Below, piece after piece: positions 10,451 to 22,732 of a stretch of DNA of 64,000 bases. A program made the position numbers and the translations under genes. The notes under the pieces were generated by a model that ran no database searches, was not told the origin of the DNA, and saw only the letters and a list, made by a program, of their open reading frames with translations. Position 1 is the stretch's first letter; each line of letters begins with the position of its first letter. The stretch is from Agapanthus africanus (lineage: Eukaryota > Streptophyta > Magnoliopsida > Asparagales > Amaryllidaceae): positions 376,611,582 through 376,675,581 of the forward strand of contig CM057337.1 of the NCBI GenBank assembly GCA_030015575.1, given 5' to 3'.

Positions 10451-11263
10451 TTATGAGTGTGCGAATGTATATGTGTGCACCAGCACGAATATATAGTATG
10501 CATGTGCGTAAGTATGAAGATATCAATATATGTATGTACCAGTATGAATATACAGTGTGCAAGTGCGCAAGTATGAAGATATCAATATATGTGTACACCG
10601 GTATGAATATATGGTGTGCATGTGCGCAAGTATGAAGATATCAATATATGTGTGCACCGGTATGAATATATGGTGTGCACGTGCGCAAGTATGCAAGTAT
10701 GAAGATATCAATATATGTGTGCACCGGTATGAATATATAGTGTGCAGGTGCGCAAGTATGAAGATATCAATATATGTATGCACCAGTATGAATATATGTT
10801 GTGCAGGTGCGCAAGTATAAAGATATCAATATATGTGTGCACTAGTATGAATATATGTTGTGCAGGAGCGCAAGTATGAAGATATCAATATATGTGTGCA
10901 CCAGTATGAATATATAGTGCGCATGTGCGCAAGTATGAAGATATCAACATATGTGTGCACCAGTATGAATATACAGTGTGCAAGTGCGCAAGTATGAAGA
11001 TATCAATATATGTGTGCACCAGTATGATTATACAGTGTGCATGTGCGCAAGTATGAAGATATCAATATATGTGTGCACCAGTATGAATATATAGTGTGCA
11101 TGTGTGTAAGTATGAAGATATCAATATATGTGTGCACCAGTATGAATATATAGTGTGCATGTGCGCAAGTATGAAAATATCAATATATGTATGCACCAGT
11201 ATGAATATATAGTGTGCATGTGCGCAAGTATGAAGGTATCAATATATGTATATGCCAGTATGG
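10451..11263. repeat. Minisatellite, 59-bp unit, about 13-14 copies
   Basis: The marker TATGAAGATATCAATATATG recurs at a strict 59-base step: AAG anchors at 10510, 10569, 10628, 10687, then 10695 after an 8-base duplication, and on through 10754, 10813, 10872, 10931, 10990, 11049, 11108, 11167 and 11226. Copies differ by scattered substitutions, and the first and last are the most diverged. There are no unique spacers. Because 59 is not a multiple of three, overlapping open frames on both strands here are artefacts. Confidence 0.95.
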
Positions 11264-12160
11264 GACAAAGTCATGTCTAATCATTAATGATGCGGTAATC
11301 AAAACGATATATAATTCTTAGCAATCCTATAGTGCGAGTTTCATGACAATCACTAACGGTGTGAGTGTAACATACAAATAATGTTCGTGTAGCTTGAACC
11401 TTTAGTGGCAGTGCAGTGTTATATAACTACCATTCTATATGCTACAAAGATGGTATGCTATAATATTATATATGAATATATATGACTAAAATATCCTATC
11501 ACGCCCTGACGCCTAACGCCATACGGGCGATTGCCCCGTAGATGTTAAATCTACTCACCTGGTCTCGTGTTAAGCGTAGCCGACCACCTGTTTTCCCTTC
11601 TTTGCGACGTCCGACGTATCCGCCTGCGAACCTAGAATTTACACAAGGAATACACATAAGCAAATTCCTACAAAAATGCGTTATCGAAATCAAACGAGAA
11701 ACTCGCGTCGCGAACTAAACGCACGTGTGTCCGATACGCTAAAACGTGTGAATACGCGTCTGAAACTATCCGACACGTCGCGACACGGAGCAAACATTAA
11801 ACCCACTCACGTATCACACGTGTCGCGCAAACTAAATGTAAAGGGAAAACGGTATATCGCTCCAGATTTTGACTCGGGTGAAAACTTAAAAAGTTGTATA
11901 TGCCAAAACACTAAAATATACAGCAGACTACCCTAGACCAAACCCTAACACCTAACTCCCCCTTCTGGCCGCAATTTGCGGCCAGAACGATTAAATCGGC
12001 GGCTTAGGTATGGAATCAGCGGTTCATGCTTTGTGTGTGTGGTCTAGGTCTAGTGTGTATGCTCCAGTTATCCTAGATTTTGTCTGAAGCATACGGGTCA
12101 ACAGCAGATTACAGGAAGGCTAAATTTTGCTTTAAAACGTTAAATTTTGCACTAAATGAA
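11264..12160. other. Unassigned sequence between minisatellite and E2
   Basis: No convincing gene. 11500-11850 is rich in CpG compared with its surroundings (repeated ACGTGT and ACGCGTC-like words). A perfect palindrome is at 11963-11987. 12156-12160 (ATGAA) is the left target duplication of E2, so this block was once continuous with 22733 onward and may be part of the gypsy 3' LTR. Confidence 0.55.
11963..11987. repeat. Perfect 12-bp inverted repeat with one-base centre
   Basis: TTCTGGCCGCAA, one T, then TTGCGGCCAGAA. It could form a cruciform or hairpin. No associated gene is visible. Confidence 0.9.
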
Positions 12161-14383
12161 TGTAGGGTTCCTAGGCATCCTAATGAAGTCTTTCAAGGCA
12201 TCGACCATGCCAATTTTAGAAATTATGGAAGCCGAGAAACCCTAACATGGATCGTTTACTAGATGTCTAGGCGAAACTACAATCTAGTTAACTATTTAAC
12301 TAAAGTTGAGATGCTACAACCTTTGTAGATCCGGATTTCCGCCTCCTTAGCTCCACGTGGTCATGCCCTCGCTGTCCATCATGAATCCTCGACTCGATCA
12401 TCGGCTTCATCGGGAAAGCAAGCGGAATAGGTCGTCGGCTTTGTGTCAAAGACGATCTACGTCGAGGTTGCACAAACTCAAGCTCCGACTTCACAAACTT
12501 GTGAAACTTGTGAAGTAAACACCCAAAACAACTTGGCAAGAGGTAGAGGGTGAAGAAATAGGAGGTGGGTTCACTTTAGATTTGGATTTTGCTCACTAGA
12601 TCACAAGTTGCCATTGATGGCATCAAGGTTGCTCACTTGAAGAAGAAGAAGAAAAAATGAGCTAGTTATGATAAGTATGATAAAAAGAAAATAGAAAATC
12701 AAATACTTATCATAACTAAACTAGGGTTAAGTGTAGAGAATAAACCATGGTCACTTTAGAGGGTTAGGGTTAAGCATGAAGATAAGGATGGTTAGCAAAG
12801 TCAAAGCTTCTTGAAGCTTCAACATAAAACAAGAAATGCCACCATTCTCCTCTAAATCTTTATCCAATTAAATGAATAAACAATTAAATGAATAAAGGCA
12901 TAAATAAAACCTTAATCTCAAGTTAACTATGGTTTAATTCCATACACTTAACAATATGGTCAAGTATCATCAAACATGATACAAAAAAGTGCACAATAGT
13001 ATGTCACATATACAATGTGCAAATCAAGTGAGAAAAATCCGTTTAAAGTGAACCAATACTAGTTAATGAAATGCAATATATCAAATATATAATTATGCAT
13101 TAAATCATTAAATCAACATTTGATTCAATGATCCGGTCATGTCGCACATAACCGACTAGAATCCAATGTATCGATTTATCGAATCAATGATTCAATAACT
13201 AGGTCATATCGAATATAACCATTCGAAACATATATCGCGAGAATGAAATGCGGTATCACATACACGCATTATTCTCGGTCCTGCACATATCTCATATGCG
13301 CTCCTATTTCGTTTCGCTTGAGCCAGGAAACCTCTGTGTAGGACTCTAAAGACTCGTCAATACGCCGGTAGCAGATGATGATCATATCAAGCACCCACAA
13401 GCCGCAAGCGGTCTGCTAAACGTAACGGCCACCCGGGTATTGAGCGATCAGAAGATCGACGAGCTAGCCTGCTCACACTCCTGCGAATCCGACCAGTAAC
13501 ACTTACCATACAGTCCGGTCTCTTCGTCTGATACGTCGCATATCAAGTCTAGGGGTGGTATACGTCAGACCCCAATAACCCGATAAGTCGTGCTGATGTG
13601 AGGCTCGTAACGGGTCGAGAAACTACTGGTAACACTTACCAGCAAATCTCTGATCAGCCCTGGCCAGGGACTTCCCTGTTACGGCCAATCGAGCACAGCG
13701 CAACATCAACTCCCAATACCGGGAGAGACGAAACCCCTCCTATCGCTCATTGCCTCCATGTGATTCGGGACTGTGCCCAAAGACCACCGTTTTGCACGCC
13801 CTCATGGACGTGGTAAGGTGGAGATCAAAGCACAGTGGGAATCACACAAGACTCTATGACGATCTCGGGTCTACAGACTAACCTGTACAAGTGTCACCTG
13901 AGAACTGCCATCTGACGTGAGGTATAATACCATCTGGGAGTTCTCGGCGAGTCCGTCCAGTGTACTCAGTCTCCACTGAGCACCCGTATACCATCTCTGA
14001 TGTCAAACACCAATGGATATGGGATCATCCATCGCCCATCACATGGGTCGAGAAGCGTATACGCCAGTCTACTCTGGTATATCGATGCCCCGTCTCGATA
14101 CACCCACGACTAGGGACCTTGAAGGATGTACTTATGGACTACCATGTCCCCACTAGTATGATCTGCATCATAGTCCAGGTAGTCAAGTACAAATCCTAAG
14201 GGCTTTACCAACATGTAACTATAAGACAGTATAAAGAGACTAGTGTACATGTTAAGATAAATAGCAACCAGATAGCATACTATCATGTCGAGCAATAAAG
14301 TCATCTCTATATATGTCCAAGCATCCAATATAATATACATAATCTGTACAATACTGGCCTCTAGGGCATACATACAACTAACA
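12161..14383 (-). repeat. E2 3' LTR
   Basis: On the minus strand it starts TGTTAG and ends CCTACA. It is the partner of 20505-22727 at offset 8344. It directly follows the polypurine tract at 14384-14394. ORF-like stretches such as 13960-14199 are LTR background. Confidence 0.96.
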
Positions 14384-14394
14384 ATCTCCCACTT
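14384..14394 (-). other. E2 polypurine tract
   Basis: Reads AAGTGGGAGAT on the minus strand, directly before the 3' LTR. It is the primer for plus-strand DNA synthesis. Confidence 0.9.
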
Positions 14395-14397
14395 GCA

Positions 14398-17300
14398 CTA
14401 GGGCCAGCTGCTGTAGTATCTCATACCGAGCATCCCGAAGAGTCTCTCAAACTGTATCTGGGGAATGGCCTTCGTGAGTGGATCCGCCGTGTTGTTCTTC
14501 GTGTCAACTCTCCTGACCTCGATCTCCCGGCGATCAACTATCTCCCGGATCAGGTGATACCGCCTCAGAATATGCCTGGACCGCTGATAGGACCTGGGTT
14601 CCTTGGCCAAAGCCACCGCTCCATTGTTATCGCAATACGAAGGTATTGGATGCTCAATGGATGGAACCACTCCAAGTTCAGAAATGAACTTCTTGATCCA
14701 GACAGCTTCTTTAGCAGCATCGTTGGCAGCGATGTATTCAGCCTCCATCGTCGAGTCTGCCACGGTTTCCTGCTTGGAACTCTTCCAGCTAACCGCCCCT
14801 CCGTAAAGGGTAATGACAAAGCCCGACTGCGACTTAGAGTCGTCCTTATCACTCTGGAAGCTCGAATCGGTAAAGGACTCCACTTGGAGTTCTCCGTTAC
14901 CATACACCAAGAACATATCTCTAGTCCTTCACAAGTACTTGAGAATGCTCTTCACAGCTGTCCAGTGACTCTCTCCAGGATCAGCTTGATACCTGCTCAC
15001 TACACTTAGTGAGTATGCTACATCGGGTCTGGTACATAGCATCGCATACATGATAGAGCCTACTGCCGAAGCATAGGGTATCCCTTGCATGCGAGCTCTC
15101 TCCAAATCAGTCTTGGGAGACATCTCTTTGGAGAGAGTGACTCCAGAGATCGTGGGTAAGTTCCCACGCTTGGACTCTTCCATACTAAACCTCTTTAGTA
15201 TGGTGTCAATGTACCTGGATTGGGACAATCCCAAAATCCGTTTGGATCTATCTCTATAGATCCTAATTCCCAATATGCAGGAGGCATCACCAAGATCTTT
15301 CATTGAGAATCTTTGTGATAAGAAGAGCTTGACCGATTGCAGCATAGGAATATCATTTCCTATCAAGAGTATGTCGTCCACGTACAATACGAGGAAGACA
15401 ACTTTACTCTCTGCCACCTTCTTGTAGATACAAGGTTCATCTGGATTTTTGACGAAATCAAACTCTTTGATAACGACGTCAAAGCAGATGTTCTAACTCC
15501 GCGATGCTTGCTTTAATCCATAAATGGATTTAAGAAACTTGCACACCTTCCCGCTGCTCCCACTGTCTACGAAGCCCTCTGGCTGAGTCATGTACACGCA
15601 CTCTTCTAAATCACCATTTAGAAAGGCGGTCTTAACATCCATTTGCCAGATTTCATAATCATGATAAGCAGCGATGGCAAGCATGATCCGGATGGATTTA
15701 AGCATAGCTACTGGAGAAAAGGTCTCGTCATAGTCCACACCTGGTCTTTGACGAAAACCCTTTGCTACAAGTCTAGCTTTGAAAGTCTCCACTTTCCCAT
15801 CTACACCAAGTTTCTTCTTGAAGATCCACTTGCTCCCAATGGGTTTTACCCCTTCAGGAGCAACTTCCAAAGTCCATACTTTGTTGGTGTACATGGAATC
15901 CATCTCAGACCGCATAGCATCCAGCCATTTCACTGAGTCCCCACTCGTGATGGCCTGCTCGAAGCTAGTTGGGTCATCATCCTCCATGATGCAATCCTCG
16001 CTTCCACCGTCCATGAGAAAACCGTAGTATCTCTCAGGTTGGCGAGGAACCCTACTAGATCGGCGGAGTGGCTGGGGTTCATCGGGAACTACGGAATCCT
16101 CGGGTTCAACCAAATCTTCTGTTGTAGTCTGTGTCGCTGGAACCTCTTCCAGTTCTACCTCAATGCCACTTATCTGTTTCATAAGAAAACCTTTTTCTAA
16201 GAAAGTGGCATGTCGAGAAACAAACACCTTTTGTTCCTCGGGGTGGTAGAAGATATACCCTTGTGAATTTTTGGGATATCCTACAAACTTACATAAGACA
16301 GATCTTGCCTCGAGTTTGTCCGGATTTTGTCTTTTGACATAGGCTGGACAACCCCATATCTTAATATAATTAAGATGTGGTCTCTTCCCTTTCCATATCT
16401 CATATAGAGTGGTAGGCACTGATTTGGTAGGAACTCTATTCAATAGGTCCATGGCTGTCTCAAGCGCATGTCCCCAGAAGGAAATAGGTAACTCAGCTGT
16501 ACTCATCATTGAGCGCACCATATCTAATAGGGTGCGGTTTCTCCGTTCAGATACACCGTTGTGCTGTGGTGTATAAGGAGGAGTCAGCTGAGAGAGAATC
16601 CCATTCTCTTTTAGGAAGTCCAGGAATTCATTGCTCAAGTATTCTCCTCCTCGATCAGATCGTAGGATTTTAATACTTTTTCCGGTTTGGTTCTCAACTT
16701 CTTGCTTATATTCCCTAAATTTCTCAAAAGCTTCTGATTTGTGTTTCATCAGGAACACATACCCGAACCTAGAGAGATCGTCAGTGAATGTAATGAAGTA
16801 AGAAGAACCATCCCTGGCATGTGTAGACATGGGACCGCATACATCACTATGTATTAGTCCTAAGAGTTCGGTAACTCTTTCTCCGTGTCCCGTAAACGGA
16901 GTCTTGGTCATCTTGCCTTTGAGACATGACTGGCAAGTGTCATAGGATGAAAATTCAAACGGATTTAAATATCCATCCTTATGCAACTTAGCTAGTCGTG
17001 TCGCATTGATGTGACCCAGTCTACAATGCCACAAGAAGGATTCGTTGAGTTCAGAACTCTTCCTCTTGTGTGTGTTTGTTATGCTCAGAACTGTTGATTG
17101 ATTTAGAACATAAATGCCATTGCACAACGTGCCTGATCCAACCAACTTTTGGTTATGGAAAATGTTCATAACATTGTCTTGTAATACAAAATTATATCCT
17201 TCTTTACTTAGCAAAGAAACCGATATAATGTTGCATATCAGGTTCGGCATGTAATAGCATTCGTTCAGAACCAATGTATTACCAGTTGGTAATACAAGGT

Positions 17301-17703
17301 GATATTCCCCGACAGTCTTAGCTGAAACAATTGCACCATTTCCAACTCTAATGTCTTTATCACCTTCTCCAAGTTCTCTACCTTTCCTTAGCCCATGTAA
17401 CTGATTACATATATGGGATCCCGACCCGGTATCCAATACCCAGGACGTAGAGCAAATGGAGAAACAGTTCTCAGTAACGAACACACCTGAAGAAAATGCA
17501 TCATCATGTACTTTCTTCATTCGGGTGGCATGGGAATCCTGGTATTCCCCTATATCCTGTTCATTCCTATAACTCTTATAAGAATGAACGGAACCAACGT
17601 TCCCCAGCACAGTATAACATGCGGGTTCGGTCAATACATCCATATTATTATCTTTATTAAGGCATGAAATGGTCGCTACCTGGAGAGAGAGAGAAGAAAA
17701 CAC
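14398..17703 (-). pseudogene. pol: E2 copia pol polyprotein (PR-IN-RT-RNase H), two in-frame stops
   Basis: One frame of about 1101 codons is broken only by TAG at 15493-15495 (within RT) and TGA at 14929-14931 (start of RNase H). Order: protease with DTGSGS at residues 91-96; GAG-pre-integrase zinc motif (H226, H231, C257, C260); integrase with D287, D350 and E386, where 35 residues separate the last two; RT from about residue 608, with QMDVKTAFLNG at 687-697 and YVDD after the first stop; RNase H with FTDSSF, EAEY and YCDNNGA. Typical copia polyproteins also carry Gag at the N terminus; here the frame begins near protease and no CCHC knuckle precedes it. Both stops fit C-to-T or G-to-A transitions when compared with E6. 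The first Met (17703) lies within a pyrimidine tract, so the true start may differ. Confidence 0.93.
17680..17703 (-). other. Pyrimidine tract ending CAG before pol (possible 3' splice site)
   Basis: On the minus strand a TTCTCTCTCTCTCC-like run ends in CAG and is followed by GTAGCGACC. The same tract and CAG lie at the same place in E1, E3, E4 (about 38757-38780) and E6. This is the shape of a plant splice acceptor, but no transcript evidence is available and the run could simply be conserved low-complexity DNA. Confidence 0.45.
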
Positions 17704-18114
17704 TTTAGCGTATGCTCGTGCAAGATCAGATTGGTTATTATCTTATCTAATCAGGATGGCTCCCACTGCTTTTTATCAAATCTTCCTCCAAACCCTAAAA
17801 GGAAAGACTAGCCGGGATTAATTACACATTACAAGTTCGCCAATCTTTCAGCCAGGCCAGTGTCGGTACTTTGAGGGAGGTCCCCCGTGCTTTCGCACGA
17901 ACCTAATTACTGTAAACCTCGTTTTCCCAGAGGCGTAACCTCGTTAACACCTTTCTAGACACCTACTTGATCGGCTAATTGCACTGTGTAAAACTCTCCC
18001 AGGAGTAACTCTTACTCGCAGCGGGTATCGGGATCCAACTATCTCATAGAAGGTATGCAATCTCATTGCAAATTTCAACACTTGAAATTCCCGATAATCT
18101 TTTGCCCCTAGCGT

Positions 18115-18330
18115 GCTATGACCTTGACGCATGCCAAACAACCCATAGTCCGCTAGTCAAGTTCAACCCGTCATTTCCTGATTGAATTAAACCCACCCGC
18201 ACGACCCTTGACGCATGCCAAACAACGCCGTGCGAATACCCTAATCCAATCTGCATCATATGCATAAGCAGATAAATACTAGTTAGCTACCGTACACTAC
18301 GCCTTGACGCATGCCAAACAACCGCAGCAC
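18115..18330 (-). other. Triplicated hairpin site (E2: core with GCATGC)
   Basis: Cores at 18122-18141 (A), 18206-18225 (B) and 18302-18321 (C) are identical: TTGTTTGGCATGCGTCAAGG on the minus strand. Flanks match the A, B and C flanks of E1 (CTATG...CATAG; GGGTCGTGCG; CTGCG...CGTAG). All three differ from E1 in the same way, and the centre GCATGC is a palindrome. Confidence 0.85.
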
Positions 18331-18469
18331 GAATACTAAATAGTACTTATCTGAAATGACGGAGGGCTACGACAGGTTTTCTGAAAACCTATTGCGTAAT
18401 GAACTTGATATCGTTGTAGAATCAAATGAAGTTTTAAAATGGAGTGATTTTGAGGCTTTTCTGGTTTTG

Positions 18470-18712
18470 CTAAAGGAGTCACTCCCGGTGAAGGGATCTC
18501 GGTCCTTTCCTCGTCGAATGAGGTGCGGGATATATCATATATATCGCTGTGCAAAGCAAAAACCCAAAAGCAGTCAAAAGCAAACCGAGTGTGTAGCATC
18601 TGCCAGTTATTGCTGAAGGAGTCACTCCCGGTGAAGGGATCTCGGTCCTTTCCTCATCGAATAAGGTGCGGGGTATATCATATATACCGCTATGCAAAGC
18701 AAGAACTGTAGC
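18470..18712 (-). repeat. Duplicated leader module (E2)
   Basis: Two copies of the CACCGGGAGTGAC / GATATATATGATATA module about 140 bases apart, as in E1. Confidence 0.75.
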
Positions 18713-20256
18713 TACCTGTTTTATTTAAAATCTGATTCTACAACATCTTAGGTTTCTTATCTTTCATTAATCACATTAATGAAGTCCCATCATTTAAATA
18801 CCTAAACATCACAGATAGATATGACGTACACTTATGCCATCCGCATTCGCCTCGATGTCCCCTCGTGCACCGTTAGGTTAGGTAACTAACGACAGAGCAG
18901 GGCAGGGCTAGCGCGGGTGTAAAACATAAGTAACGTCTATATAATATATCATATATACTATATACTATATCCATCACAGAGTCACAACACAGATATCGCA
19001 GCAGAATAAACATATGAAATATTGGATATACTAGGACGTCCGTGTTTTCAATACGAGCCAGTATAAAACACGGATTCCACGGTCGTGATGAATAGCCAAT
19101 CCCACACCCCTAGACCCCTACGAGAGCGGCAAGCAACCCTGCCAATTCTAGGGTTAGGAGACCCGGACTCGACTCCTCGAGTTGGTCTCCCACTGGACCC
19201 CAGAACCCGGTTACTTGTGCTCCCCTCCTTGGGTCTATCCTAGTGCAGAAAAATAAATAATATACAAACGGTGACTACTTCCGCTACCTGGAAGTGCCCC
19301 AAATAAAAGAATATTACATACAAGTTTTTACATGAATGAAAATGAAAAACACTCATCTCACATAAAAACCCCCGGCTATTCGAACACGACGATCCAATAT
19401 AACATATCCAGCAACACATAACATCACATGTCATCAACGTAAGTAAGTATGCATACCCCAATTGTCGTTGACGTATAGCAACGAAACCGGCGATATGAAC
19501 ATACTACACTTACGGTCACAGAAAAGAAAGTGTAAAACTACAACAATTGGAATCCGCAACTACTTTAGACATCACATGCCTAACAGTTATAAATCCCGCA
19601 TTTTAGTCTCATTATCGAAAACTCTTTTCAATATCGTATGGGACTAAACTGCTTGATTTATAACATTCATCTAGTTATCTCATAACTGTTTGTGAATTCC
19701 AATTATTGTATCCAATTCCGGATAAATAGAATATATCAAACTTTCCGATCGAACATTCGAACACCCAAGTTTTCCCGACACCGATCAACACATGAAATAG
19801 GTTCAAAGACATTCACTTCATACCTCAGTGCCAACGGTCCAGCCGTAGAAGGGTCAAGCCAACGCCTCACATGTGGCACGCCGTACTGCCCCAAACCCGA
19901 AGGTTCAAAGGGCAGTTCAAGACGGTCACATAATCGAGTTAAGGTTTGTGTCTTCTAGAGGGACCATCGCGTTACTTGCACTACTCGGAACGTCTTTTAA
20001 CCACAGAAAAATCCAACACTTGGAATTATTCCGGCAGGGGAAAAGTTGGGTATTAACATTCGGTCGAACTCTTTAACATATTCTACAGTTATCTGGAAAG
20101 CCACACAGACAAAATTTGATAATCCGATCGAGTCCTTGAAATCCCAAAACAACCCAGAAAAAATCAACTCTGAAAAAATTATTAAAAATTTCCAGAAGAC
20201 TCAGCACTAAATAAAATAAATTACTGTGCAAACCACTTTTACTAAATCCGTACAGT

Positions 20257-20304
20257 GGCCGCGGAACCGCCGCTCATCATGTGGTGGGGGCCGCGGTTCC
20301 GCGC
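20257..20304 (-). other. GC-rich leader hairpin (E2)
   Basis: Inverted arms GGCCGCGGAACCG and CGCGGTTCCGCG-like surround a variable, less well paired tip. The position after the primer site matches E1 and E3. Confidence 0.7.
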
Positions 20305-20491
20305 CTAAATAGTTGACTTAGTCAAACGTGATTCACAGTAACTTATTAAATTCCCTGCTGAATTTTTTGGTAATTTTTAATCTTGAAAAATCCACGATTT
20401 TATAAAAAGTACAGAGAGCATGTTTGTAATGGGTTTTCGGGTTCGTTCGGACTTCAACCTCCGTCTGGACTTCGCCTAAGGCTCTAGCTAG

Positions 20492-20503
20492 GCTCTGATA
20501 CCA
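20492..20503 (-). other. E2 primer binding site
   Basis: GCTCTGATACCA on the plus strand is the complement of TGGTATCAGAGC, one base from the 5' LTR. Confidence 0.95.
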
Positions 20504-20504
20504 C

Positions 20505-22727
20505 TGTAGGGTTCCTAGGCATCCTAATGAAGTCTTTCAAGGCATCGACCATGCCAATTTTAAAAATTATGGAAGCCGAGAAACCCTAACATGGATCGTT
20601 TACTAGATGTCTAGGCGAAACTACAATCTAGTTAACTATTTAACTAAAGTTGAGATGCTACAACCTTTGTAGATCCGGATTTCCGCCTCCTTAGCTCCAC
20701 GTGGTCATGCCCTCGCTGTCCATCATGAATCCTCGACTCGATCATCGGCTTTATCGGGAAAGCAAGCGGAATAGGTCGTCGGCTTTGTGTCAAAGACGAT
20801 CTACGTCGAGGTTGCACAAACTCAAGCTCCGACTTCACAAACTTGTGAAACTTGTGAAGTAAACACCCAAAACAACTTGGCAAGAGGTAGAGGGTGAAGA
20901 AATAGGAGGTGGGTTCACTTTAGATTTGGATTTTGCTCACTAGATCACAAGTTGCCATTGATGGCATCAAGGTTGCTCACTTGAAGAAGAAGAAGAAAAA
21001 ATGAGCTAGTTATGATAAGTATGATAAAAAGAAAATAGAAAATCAAATACTTATCATAACTAAACTAGGGTTAAGTGTAGAGAATAAACCATGGTCACTT
21101 TAGAGGGTTAGGGTTAAGCATGAAGATAAGGATGGTTAGCAAAGTCAAAGCTTCTTGAAGCTTCAACATAAAACAAGAAATGCCACCATTCTCCTCTAAA
21201 TCTTTATCCAAATAAATGAATAAACAATTAAATGAATAAAGGCATAAATAAAACCCTAATCTCAAGTTAACTATGGTTTAATTCCATACACTTAACAATA
21301 TGGTCAAGTATCATCAAACATGATACAAAAAAGTGCACAATAGTATGTCACATATACAATGTGCAAATCAAGTGAGAAAAATCCGTTTAAAGTGAACCAA
21401 TACTAGTTAATGCAATGCAATATATCAAATATATAATTATGCATTAAATCATTAAATCAACATTTGATTCAATGATCCGGTCATGTCGCACATAACCGAC
21501 TAGAATCCAATGTATCGATTTATCGAATCAATGATTCGATAACTAGGTCATATCGAATATAACCATTCGAAACATATATCGCGAGAATGAAATGCGGTAT
21601 CACATACACGCATTATTCTCGGTCCTGCACATATCTCATATGCGCTCCTATTTCGTTTCGCTTGAGCCAGGAAACCTCTGTGTAGGACTCTAAAGACTCG
21701 TCAATACACCGGTAGCAGATGATGATCATATCAAGCACCCACAAGCCGCAAGCGGTCTGCTAAACGTAACGGCCACCCGGGTATTGAGCGATCAGAAGAT
21801 CGACGAGCTAGCCCGCTCACACTCCTGCGAATCCGACCAGTAACACTTACCATACAGTCCGGTCTCTTCGTCTGATACGTCGCATATCAAGTCTAGGGGT
21901 GGTATACGTCAGACCCCAATAACCCGATAAGTCGTGCTGATGTGAGGCTCGTAACGGGTCGAGAAACTACTGGTAACACTTACCAGCAAATCTCTGATCA
22001 GCCCTGGCCAGGGACTTCCCTGTTACGGCCAATCGAGCACAGCGCAACATCAACTCCCAAGACCGGGAGAGACGAAACCCCTCCTATCGCTCATTGCCTC
22101 CATGTGATTCGGGACTGTGACCAAAGACCACCGTTTTGCACGCCCTCATGGACGTGTTAAGGTGGAGATCAAAGCACAGTGGGAATCACACAAGACTCTA
22201 TGACGATCTCGGGTCTACAGACTAACCTGTACAAGTGTCACCTGAGAACTGCCATCTGACGTGAGGTATAATACCATCTGGGAGTTCTCGGCGAGTCCGT
22301 CCAGTGTACTCAGTCTCCACTGAGCACCCGTATACCATCTCTGATGTCAAACACCAATGGATATGGGATCATCCATCGCCCATCACATGGGTCGAGAAGC
22401 GTATACGCCAGTCTACTCTGGTATATCGATGCCCCGTCTCGATACACCCACGACTAGGGACCTTGAAGGATGTACTTATGGACTACCATGTCCCCACTAG
22501 TATGATCTGCATCATAGTCCAGGTAGTCAAGTACAAATCCTAAGGGCTTTACCAACATGTAACTATAAGACAGTATAAAGAGACTAGTGTACATGTTAAG
22601 ATAAATAGCAACCAGATAGCATACTATCATGTCGAGCAAGAAAGTCATCTCTATATATGTCCAAGCATCCAATATAATATACATAATCTGTACAATACTG
22701 GCCTCTAGGGCATACATACAACTAACA
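20505..22727 (-). repeat. E2 5' LTR
   Basis: 2223 bp, partner of 12161-14383. It is followed by the target duplication ATGAA at 22728-22732. About 12 substitutions separate the two copies. Confidence 0.96.
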
Positions 22728-22732
22728 ATGAA

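Larger units (their letters stand above)
17704..20491 (-). other. E2 gag-less leader
   Basis: About 2.8 kb homologous to the E1 leader. It contains the small open stretch near 17944-18141 (stopped early here), the triple hairpin, the duplicated module (about 18470-18712) and the GC-rich hairpin. No Gag-like frame was found on either strand. Confidence 0.8.
12161..22727 (-). mobile_element. E2: complete Ty1/copia (Angela-like) retrotransposon with nearly intact pol
   Basis: LTRs of equal length (2223 bp), primer site, leader, pol and polypurine tract are all present. A perfect 5-bp target duplication ATGAA lies at 12156-12160 and 22728-22732. I count about 12 differences between the LTRs (about 0.5%), so the insertion is recent. 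The pol frame runs 17703 to 14398 with only two internal stops, but no gag is visible. E2 is closest to E6 in LTR and pol sequence. Confidence 0.96.

Noticed and set aside
10365-10820. Overlapping open frames on both strands (74-87 codons)
   Set aside because: They lie across the 59-bp minisatellite; the repeat unit simply lacks stops in several frames. No protein features.
10451-11263. Possible CRISPR-like array
   Set aside because: Units are directly adjacent with no unique spacers, and the context is a plant genome.
11676-11936. 86-codon frame in a CpG-rich stretch as a possible host gene
   Set aside because: No domain, no splice or promoter context, and no second copy to test constraint.
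20492-20503. tRNA gene suggested by the Met tRNA match
   Set aside because: Only the 12-base primer binding match is present at the LTR border; there is no cloverleaf.
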